This document shows, piece by piece, positions 53,405-58,774 of a DNA stretch of 58,774 nt (the first letter of the stretch is position 1; every line of letters starts with the position of its first letter). A model generated the notes under the pieces. It was not told the origin of the DNA, made no database searches, and saw nothing but the letters and a program-made list of their open reading frames with translations. A program made the translations under genes and the position numbers. The DNA comes from Candidatus Aminicenantota bacterium (lineage in GTDB: Bacteria > Acidobacteriota > Aminicenantia > S016-38), in NCBI GenBank assembly GCA_026987025.1, contig JALSNJ010000004.1:1-58774 (forward strand), read 5' to 3'.

Positions 53405-55270
53405 ATGAGGAAAGTTGTTCCTCCCCTGTTCTTTTTAATTTTAATTCTTTCCGGATGTTCTCCCCGTTCCCTGCCCCAGCCAGAGCTTCCCGTAAATGTT
53501 CTCCTTTACCAGGGACAGAGGGCCAGAGTATCAGGGGAAAAATTCCTGGTGGTTTTGGGAAGGAGGAAATTTCGCCTTTCGTCCCCGGTGGTTTTTTACG
53601 CTCAAAGGGGAAGGAAGTACTATTCCCTGGACTTAGGTGAAGTCCATCAGAAGAACCTATCCCTATCCGGGGAAGAATTTCTTCTGAAGAAGGGGGAAAC
53701 CCTTCACCTTTTCCACGGCAGGTATTCCTCCCTGGAAAGGGCCAGGGAAGAAATCAGTAAGCTGGGCGAGGGCGTCGTGGTGGTGCTGTGGGAAAAGGAA
53801 TCAAAGGGTATAAGGGTGAAACTGGGAAAGAAGTGGTATGAGGCTGAGGAATTCAGGGTTTTGCCGGAGTCAGGTTTTCTTTCCCTTGAGGGGAAAAAAT
53901 TCAGGGGGAATTTTCTCATAAGGGAAACTGCCAGGGGCCTGGAGGTGATAAACCGCCTCGGGATAGAAAAGTTCCTTAAGGGATGCGGCGAGGGATGGAA
54001 AAACCTGCCCCTGGAGGCCGCCAAGGCTTTAACCCTGGTGCTGAGAACCAATGCCCTGGCCCGGGGCTTTCCTTTAAGGGCCGAGGACTTTGGATACACG
54101 GGATTGGAAGGGGAAAGGGCGGATTTCTCTAAGGCTGTGGATGCCACCAGAGGCCTTGTTTTGCTCTACGGGGGGAAGCTGAGACCCATTCCATATACCC
54201 TTTCCTGCGGCGGAGAAACCGAGGACCTGGGCCTTCCCTACCTGCGAAGGTTCAGGTGCTGGCAAAGGGCCAGGGCCGTCCTCACCTCTGACCCACCTCA
54301 TTATTCCCCGGGCCTTTCAATCCTGGAGGCCCTGGGGATTTTAGTGGTGGAGGACGAAGACGGACCCCTTTCGCAAAGCCAGGCTCAGCAGTGGCTGTGG
54401 AACTTCTCAAGGTTCGTTTCCGCCCCAAAATTCTATCCCGTGGAGGGGGAAGGTAAAAGAGCCTTCCTGATGGCCCTAGGCAGGACCCTTATGAAGCTAA
54501 AACCCGGGGAAACCCCTGAGCCTTTGGAATACCTCCTGGATGCCTCCATTATAAACGAAGACGACCTGAGAGAAGATAAAATAACCCAGGGGGATGCAGC
54601 TTCCTTTTTGTACTCCTCCCTGGCCTACCTTAAGGCCGTGCCCTGGCACAGGGGCAGGGTAAAGGTGATTCAGGGGAAGGTAACCGTGGATGGGCACGGA
54701 GTTGAAGAACCCATCCTTTTTCGCGTAAACAAACAGGGCATAATTCCTGCCTCGGTTCTGTTGGTTTTTCACGGCGAGGAAATTTCCTATCTTAAAGGGC
54801 CCTCCGGGGAGATATCCGCCCTTATGGGGGACGGCTTTTCCGGGGCAGGGGAAGAGCTTGTCTGGAGGAAGAGGTACAGCCTTGATTCCCTCAAGGCAAG
54901 GCTGAATTATTTTTTCCCGGTGGGGGAAGTGCAGAACCTCACCGTAAAGGAAAGATATCCCTCCGGGAGGGTTAAATTTCTTGAGGTGGAGGGGGAGAGG
55001 GAGTTCTACATTTTGAACGAGGAGGAAATAAGGAAATTTCTGGCCCTGCCTTCCACATGGTTTTTTGTGGACAGGGAATACGACGAGGACGGAAACCTGG
55101 AGGGCCTTTTTTTCATCGGAGTGGGTAAGGGGTCAGGGGCGGGTCTGTGCCTTATGGGAGCCCGTCGTATGGCCCTGGAAGGGGAGAATTTTCGTCGTAT
55201 TCTCTCCAGGTTTTACAAAATGGAAATAAAGGGGGTGGAAATTGCAGGAAAAAGGAAAAGAGGCCATTGA
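53405..55270 (+). CDS. SpoIID/LytB-domain lipoprotein
   Basis: 621 residues from ATG 53405, giving the clean lipoprotein leader MRKVVPPLFFLILILSGC with the lipid Cys at 18. The SpoIID domain is in the middle (~180-300: GIEKFLKGCGEGWKNLPLEAAKALTLVLRTNALA; YTLSCGGETEDLG), then two further beta regions. SpoIID-type proteins cut or stimulate cutting of peptidoglycan glycan strands. In a non-sporulating diderm this likely serves wall remodelling. Overlaps the GAF gene by 29 bases. Confidence 0.85.
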   Translation: MRKVVPPLFFLILILSGCSPRSLPQPELPVNVLLYQGQRARVSGEKFLVVLGRRKFRLSSPVVFYAQRGRKYYSLDLGEVHQKNLSLSGEEFLLKKGETLHLFHGRYSSLERAREEISKLGEGVVVVLWEKESKGIRVKLGKKWYEAEEFRVLPESGFLSLEGKKFRGNFLIRETARGLEVINRLGIEKFLKGCGEGWKNLPLEAAKALTLVLRTNALARGFPLRAEDFGYTGLEGERADFSKAVDATRGLVLLYGGKLRPIPYTLSCGGETEDLGLPYLRRFRCWQRARAVLTSDPPHYSPGLSILEALGILVVEDEDGPLSQSQAQQWLWNFSRFVSAPKFYPVEGEGKRAFLMALGRTLMKLKPGETPEPLEYLLDASIINEDDLREDKITQGDAASFLYSSLAYLKAVPWHRGRVKVIQGKVTVDGHGVEEPILFRVNKQGIIPASVLLVFHGEEISYLKGPSGEISALMGDGFSGAGEELVWRKRYSLDSLKARLNYFFPVGEVQNLTVKERYPSGRVKFLEVEGEREFYILNEEEIRKFLALPSTWFFVDREYDEDGNLEGLFFIGVGKGSGAGLCLMGARRMALEGENFRRILSRFYKMEIKGVEIAGKRKRGH

Positions 55271-55685
55271 GGAGGCCGTGGAGCTCATTGTGGAAAAATT
55301 GAAGGTAAACCCCGAGGAGGTGGCTGTTTTACTATATTACCCGCAGGAAGAGTCCCTGAAGTTCGTTTACCCTTCGCCTCTGGTAGATGCGGGCAGCATT
55401 CCCATTACCTCCTCCGATTCCCTGGCCGTCAGGGTCATGAAGTCAGCCAAAGGTTTTCTCTCCAACAATTTTCAGGATGTTCGTCACCTCGGCTTCTTTG
55501 ACAGGCTGACTAGGAACAAAGGTCCCATACTCAAACTCCTGGCAGCGCCGATTTTGAAGGGGGGAAGGGTTATAGGTGTTATAGAGGTTTCATGCCGCCA
55601 GCCCGCCAGGAACTTCACCCAGGAGGAACTTCTCTTTCTGGAGCAGGTGGGAGAGCTTCTGGGGGAGAGGCTGGAGGAGCCATGA
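55242..55685 (+). CDS. GAF-domain protein
   Basis: 147 residues; TTG 55242 start inside the end of the SpoIID gene, after GGGGGTGG. A single GAF domain: EAVELIVEKLKVNPEEVAVLLYYP, SDSLAVRVMKSAKGFLSNNFQDVRHLGFFD, KLLAAPILKGGRVIGVIEVSCR, and the closing helix FTQEELLFLEQVGELLGERL. No output domain. Binds an unknown small ligand. ATGA overlap with pyrE. Confidence 0.8.
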   Translation: MQEKGKEAIEEAVELIVEKLKVNPEEVAVLLYYPQEESLKFVYPSPLVDAGSIPITSSDSLAVRVMKSAKGFLSNNFQDVRHLGFFDRLTRNKGPILKLLAAPILKGGRVIGVIEVSCRQPARNFTQEELLFLEQVGELLGERLEEP

Positions 55686-56206
55686 GGGAGAGGTTGAAGG
55701 AGCTTATAAAAGAGCTATCTCTAAGTTTCGGAGACTTCGTCCTTGCCTCCGGCGAGAGGTCCAATTTTTACATTGACCTGAGGATGACCAGCCTTCACCC
55801 TGAGGGCCTGGACCTTTCAGCGTCCCTTCTTCTTGAAAGACTGGATCCCGGCGTGGAGGCCATAGGGGGGATGGGCATGGGAGCATATCCCATCGTCAGC
55901 GCCATGGTCCTCAAAAGTCACCTCCTTTCAAGGCCCGTACCCGGTTTTCTCATAAGGAAGGAGAAAAAACAGCACGGGAAGGGCAAGAGGATTGAGGGGT
56001 GGTTCAGAAAGGGTTTAAGGGTGGCGCTGGTGGAGGATGTGGTGACCACCGGTGGCTCCGTCCTTAAGGCAGCCCAGGAGGTAAAGGCCGCCGGGGGTAA
56101 GGTTGTTCAGGTCCTGGCGGTTCTGGACAGGGGAGGAGGCGATAGGATAAAATCCCTTTACCCCTTCTCCAGCATATTTACCGTGGAAGAAATAATAGGA
56201 GGATAA
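55682..56206 (+). CDS. pyrE: Orotate phosphoribosyltransferase
   Basis: Makes OMP from orotate and PRPP in pyrimidine synthesis. 174 residues from ATG 55682 (overlapping the GAF stop; SD GGAGG); a longer in-frame reading lies in the GAF gene. FVLASGERSNFYIDLRM at the N-terminus, RKEKKQHGKGKRIEG flexible loop, and the PRPP motif VALVEDVVTTGGSVLKA (~120) are diagnostic. Confidence 0.95.
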   Translation: MRERLKELIKELSLSFGDFVLASGERSNFYIDLRMTSLHPEGLDLSASLLLERLDPGVEAIGGMGMGAYPIVSAMVLKSHLLSRPVPGFLIRKEKKQHGKGKRIEGWFRKGLRVALVEDVVTTGGSVLKAAQEVKAAGGKVVQVLAVLDRGGGDRIKSLYPFSSIFTVEEIIGG

Positions 56207-56207
56207 A

Positions 56208-57056
56208 ATGGATAGGTTTAAGGTTTATCTTAAAGCCGCTGCCTTCTTCTTTGCAGTTCTCTTTCTTCTGGTTTTTATATTCAGGACATACATAATTGTT
56301 GATCCCGGGGAAAGGGCCGTCATTTTCAACAAGATAAGCGGAAACCTCCGGGTGGCGGAGCCCGGATTCCACATTCTGGTGCCCTTCGTGGAGACCCCCA
56401 CCGTTTACGATGTGAAGGTCCAGACCTACACCATGAGCAAAACCCAGTGGGAAGGGGAAGTAAAGGGGGATGACAGCCTCAAGGCCCTTACTAAGGAGGG
56501 ACTTATTGTCTTTCTGGACATTTCGGTGAGATTTCATCCGGACCCCAGAAGGTTGACAGAGCTCCATAGGGAGATAGGGCCGGAGTACATAAATAAGGTG
56601 GTGAGGCCCCAGGTAAGGAGCATAGCCCGCCTTACCATTTCAGGTTATTCAGTGGAGGAGATATATTCCGGGAAGAGAGAGCTAATTCAGAGGACCATAG
56701 AGGAAAAGTTGAGGAAGAGGTTTGAGGAGAACTTCGTAATCCTGGACGAGGTTTTGCTCAGGGATGTTCGCTTCACCCCTGATTTTGAAAAGGCCATAGA
56801 GCGAAAGCAAATAGCCCAGCAGGAGGCCCAGAGGATGAAGTATGTCCTTGAGAAGGAGGAAATGGAAAAAAAGAGAAAGATAATAGAAGCCCAGGGCGAG
56901 GCCGAGGCTTTAAGACTCAAGGGGAAGGCCCTGGCGGAGAACCCCCAGCTTATCCAGTACGAATACATAAAGAAACTGGCCCCATCGGTTCAGACTATAA
57001 TCACCGACGGGAAAACCATAATAAGCCTTGGGGACATTTTTAAGAAAAGAAAGTAA
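56208..57056 (+). CDS. Prohibitin/SPFH-domain membrane protein
   Basis: 282 residues. N-terminal membrane helix (~9-28), SPFH/band 7 domain (IIVDPGERAVIFNKISGNLRVAEPGFHILVPF to ~200), then a charged coiled coil (AIERKQIAQQEAQRMKYVLEKEEMEKKRKIIEAQGEAEALRLKGKAL). Forms large membrane rings, often working with FtsH-type proteases. One base after pyrE, SD AGGAGGAT. Confidence 0.92.
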   Translation: MDRFKVYLKAAAFFFAVLFLLVFIFRTYIIVDPGERAVIFNKISGNLRVAEPGFHILVPFVETPTVYDVKVQTYTMSKTQWEGEVKGDDSLKALTKEGLIVFLDISVRFHPDPRRLTELHREIGPEYINKVVRPQVRSIARLTISGYSVEEIYSGKRELIQRTIEEKLRKRFEENFVILDEVLLRDVRFTPDFEKAIERKQIAQQEAQRMKYVLEKEEMEKKRKIIEAQGEAEALRLKGKALAENPQLIQYEYIKKLAPSVQTIITDGKTIISLGDIFKKRK

Positions 57057-57627
57057 GGAGGCTCTGCCCCTCTTCGTGGAGGTAATAAGAAGGGGAGGGG
57101 TTGTTCTTCATCCCACGGATACGGTCTTCGGCCTTGCCGCCCCTGCCTTCAATCTCAGGGCTTTGAGGAGGCTGGGCTTCCTCAAGGGAAGGAGGCCCCA
57201 GAGCCCTTTCCTGGTGCTGGCCAGCCCTGAAGGAATTTCGGAAATAGTTTCCCACATACCCCTTTCCCTCAGGGAGATGTGGGGGGATTTCTTAAAATAC
57301 CCCATAACCGCCATCCTGCCCTCCAAGGTCAGGTTCCCTTACATAACCAGGGAGGGGAAAATTGCCGTGAGAATCCCTGACGACGAATTCCTGAGGAAGG
57401 CTTTGAGGGACCTGGGCTTTCCCATAGCCTCCACCAGCGCCAACCTCTCTGGCCAGGTCTTCAGCCCCTCCAGGGCCCTGAGCTACTTCCTTCCCATGGT
57501 GGACCTGGTTATCTGGGGCGAGGAAAGGGACCCCAGGCCCTCCACCATTGTGGACTTTACAGGAACCTACCCGAGGCTGGTCCGCGCAGGCTCCTATCTT
57601 CCACCGGGCCTAAGGCTTTTCCCCTAA
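57028..57627 (+). CDS. tsaC: L-threonylcarbamoyladenylate synthase (Sua5/YrdC/TsaC)
   Basis: Makes threonylcarbamoyl-AMP for the t6A37 tRNA modification. About 185-199 residues; GGVVLHPTDTVFGLAAPAFN and PYITREGKIAVRIPDDEFL are the YrdC motifs, SASANLSG-like STSANLSGQVFSPS follows. The start is unclear: TTG 57028 lies inside the preceding gene without a ribosome-binding site, while AAGGAGG at 57055-57061 would suit a non-standard CTG 57064 or GTG 57076. Overlaps the methyltransferase by 18 bases at the 3' end. Confidence 0.9.
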   Translation: MGTFLRKESKEALPLFVEVIRRGGVVLHPTDTVFGLAAPAFNLRALRRLGFLKGRRPQSPFLVLASPEGISEIVSHIPLSLREMWGDFLKYPITAILPSKVRFPYITREGKIAVRIPDDEFLRKALRDLGFPIASTSANLSGQVFSPSRALSYFLPMVDLVIWGEERDPRPSTIVDFTGTYPRLVRAGSYLPPGLRLFP

Positions 57628-58245
57628 AGCCACAAATCCTTCAGCCCTGTTCCCGTGCATGGTGGTGAAGGGCATTCTTTTCATCCGCAAAATTTTAAAG
57701 CCTGCCCTGACAAAGAGGTCCCGGAGTTCCTCCTCCGTGGTATGGCGAAAAACCCCGCCGTGGGAAGAGCGGAAGACCCCATAGATTCCGAACTCCTCAA
57801 GGCCTTTCCTGTATTTTTCAGCGTAGTGTTTGTTTACGGCGAAGGCGGAGAGGAAGAGCCTGCCTCCCCTCTTCAACACCCTGAAGGCCTCCTGGAAAAC
57901 CCTGAGCCTCCCTTCGTCCTCCAGAATGGAGGAGAGAATCCCCACCAGAAAGGCCCCGGCAAAGGCCTCATCCCTGAAAGGAAGGGCCTCGGCCCTTCCC
58001 ACCGCCACCATGGCGAAGTCAATTTTTCTCAGGGGCTTCTCCACGAAGTCAATACCGAACAAATTACTAAAGCCTAAATTCCTGAGGTGTTCCAGGAGCC
58101 TTCCATAGCCGCAGCCTATGTCAAGGAGGGGCCCGGCTTCCAATCCCCTGAGTATTTTAGCCCCGGGGAGGGGGGCGGAATATTTGCCCTCCCTTTTCCA
58201 TATTTCTTGATTAAGAATGCCTTTAATCCTTGATTTTTTCCTCAC
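57610..58245 (-). CDS. Class I SAM-dependent methyltransferase
   Basis: 211 residues from GTG 58245, five bases after TAGGA. Motif I LLDIGCGYGRLLEHL (~38-52), acidic FGIDFVEKPL, GRAEALPFRDEAFAGAFLVGILSSI and GGRLFLSAFAVNKHY give a methyltransferase_11 type fold. Acceptor substrate unknown. Confidence 0.85.
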   Translation of the reverse strand: MRKKSRIKGILNQEIWKREGKYSAPLPGAKILRGLEAGPLLDIGCGYGRLLEHLRNLGFSNLFGIDFVEKPLRKIDFAMVAVGRAEALPFRDEAFAGAFLVGILSSILEDEGRLRVFQEAFRVLKRGGRLFLSAFAVNKHYAEKYRKGLEEFGIYGVFRSSHGGVFRHTTEEELRDLFVRAGFKILRMKRMPFTTMHGNRAEGFVALGEKP

Positions 58246-58287
58246 GATGTTCCTAAAATAAAATTATAAAACCCTTAGGAGGTCAGC
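58246..58287. promoter_or_regulatory. Divergent promoter region
   Basis: A 42-base gap between divergent genes. ATTATA at 58263-58268 reads TATAAT on the minus strand; TATAAA (58265-58270) could serve the plus strand. Both genes have ribosome-binding sequences (AGGA minus; AGGAGG plus). Confidence 0.4.
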
Positions 58288-58774
58288 ATGGAAGGATTCA
58301 AAAGGAGGGTGGAGTTTTTCACCCTCGTCCTCATCCTGTTCCTGGGCCTTCCCCTCTGGGCGTCGAAGCCCAGGCCCAGGGTGATTCGTCCGGCAAAGAT
58401 TCTTAAGGGTCTTAAGGCCGTGGTGAGGAACATTGATGTAAGGAGGCTCAGGAGGATTCCACCGGGAAGGCTTCCCAACTTCAAAAGAAGGGTTATTCCC
58501 ATCCGAAAAATCAATCGCAGGTGGGTAAAGACCAGGGACTTTGACCCCGTGGTTCAGCGGAGGCCCGGCAGGATTCTCATGCCCTCTCCAATAATCACCT
58601 TTGCAGGGCTTGACAAGAACAACTGGGGGGATGGCTGGCCTCCCGATACCAACGGGGATGTGGGAAAGACCAATGTGGGCTCCCCTGCCGTGGGCTACTA
58701 CATTCAGACGGTGAATACCTCCATAGGTATTTTCAAAAAGGCCTCTGGGGAGCAGGTGGCGGCCTTCACCTTTG
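58288..58774 (+). CDS. Secreted protein, 3' end beyond window
   Basis: The first 162 codons of an open frame reaching the window edge. ATG 58288 follows TTAGGAGGTCAGC. Signal peptide (LVLILFLGLPLWAS), a very basic stretch (~27-95), then GWPPDTNGDVGKTNVGSP and YYIQTVNTSIGIFKKASG. This PPDTNGDVG plus YxQxVNTSxxIxxK pattern is known from large secreted bacterial proteins, some with PKD or propeller domains downstream. Function unknown; likely exported and large. Confidence 0.75.
   Translation, partial: MEGFKRRVEFFTLVLILFLGLPLWASKPRPRVIRPAKILKGLKAVVRNIDVRRLRRIPPGRLPNFKRRVIPIRKINRRWVKTRDFDPVVQRRPGRILMPSPIITFAGLDKNNWGDGWPPDTNGDVGKTNVGSPAVGYYIQTVNTSIGIFKKASGEQVAAFTF

Overview
The window begins inside tuf and ends inside a secreted-protein gene. 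About 69 protein genes are recognised and packed very tightly. No rRNA, tRNA or CRISPR was seen. GC is moderately high by eye and stop codons are standard (TGA ends many genes). An outer membrane is implied by a TonB-dependent receptor and lipoproteins. Two GWxTD-domain proteins, a CarboxypepD_reg/TonB receptor and a Clp1-type kinase suggest a deep-branching, probably thermophilic and anaerobic lineage near Acidobacteriota/Aminicenantes. That placement is inference from gene content, not a search result.

Region 1 (2-15736, all + strand) is the tuf, S10, spc and alpha gene string in textbook order: tuf, rpsJ through rpsQ, rplN through rplO, secY, adk, map, infA, rpmJ, rpsM, rpsK, rpsD, rpoA, rplQ. 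Genes overlap or lie a few bases apart. L24, S14, S4, L36 and adenylate kinase all carry zinc-type cysteine sets.

Region 2 (15737-26303) has a roadblock/LC7-like gene and a pair of unknown membrane proteins, then a long minus-strand series: rmuC, an NAD-dependent sugar epimerase, a DMT transporter, a secreted FG-GAP/transglutaminase protein, an AMIN/amidase_3 amidase, a DUF362 protein with a twin-arginine leader, and a polyferredoxin that looks like a NapH-type and a NapG/MauM-type protein fused together.

Region 3 (26404-33973) has a CNT nucleoside transporter, a zinc-ribbon/Ser-Thr kinase/PEGA protein, a PLP-dependent cysteine synthase-family enzyme, and a + operon of a Clp1/Grc3-type polynucleotide kinase, a UbiA prenyltransferase, uvrC and acpS.

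Region 4 (33984-41723) is an envelope locus: two GWxTD proteins, a periplasmic protein of unknown family, a CarboxypepD_reg-TPR protein, and a large TonB-dependent receptor whose signal peptide is interrupted by an in-frame TGA. It ends at the only convincing intrinsic terminator I found.

Region 5 (41738-58774) holds a RAYT-type transposase flanked by inverted GGGACAGACCC motifs, a secreted alpha/beta hydrolase with a strong sigma-70 promoter, and a minus operon of five overlapping genes (membrane glycosyltransferase-like protein, beta-propeller, DUF362, AmmeMemoRadiSam-type radical SAM protein with a twin-arginine leader, spermidine-synthase-like membrane protein). It also holds a metallophosphoesterase bracketed by 27-bp direct repeats, a SpoIID lipoprotein-GAF-pyrE-prohibitin-TsaC run, a methyltransferase, and the start of a secreted protein.

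Two genome-wide habits stand out. Many first genes have a -10-like hexamer 6-9 bases before the start codon and no Shine-Dalgarno sequence, which suggests leaderless mRNAs. All five convergent gene pairs abut or overlap at their 3' ends, which leaves no space for intrinsic terminators.
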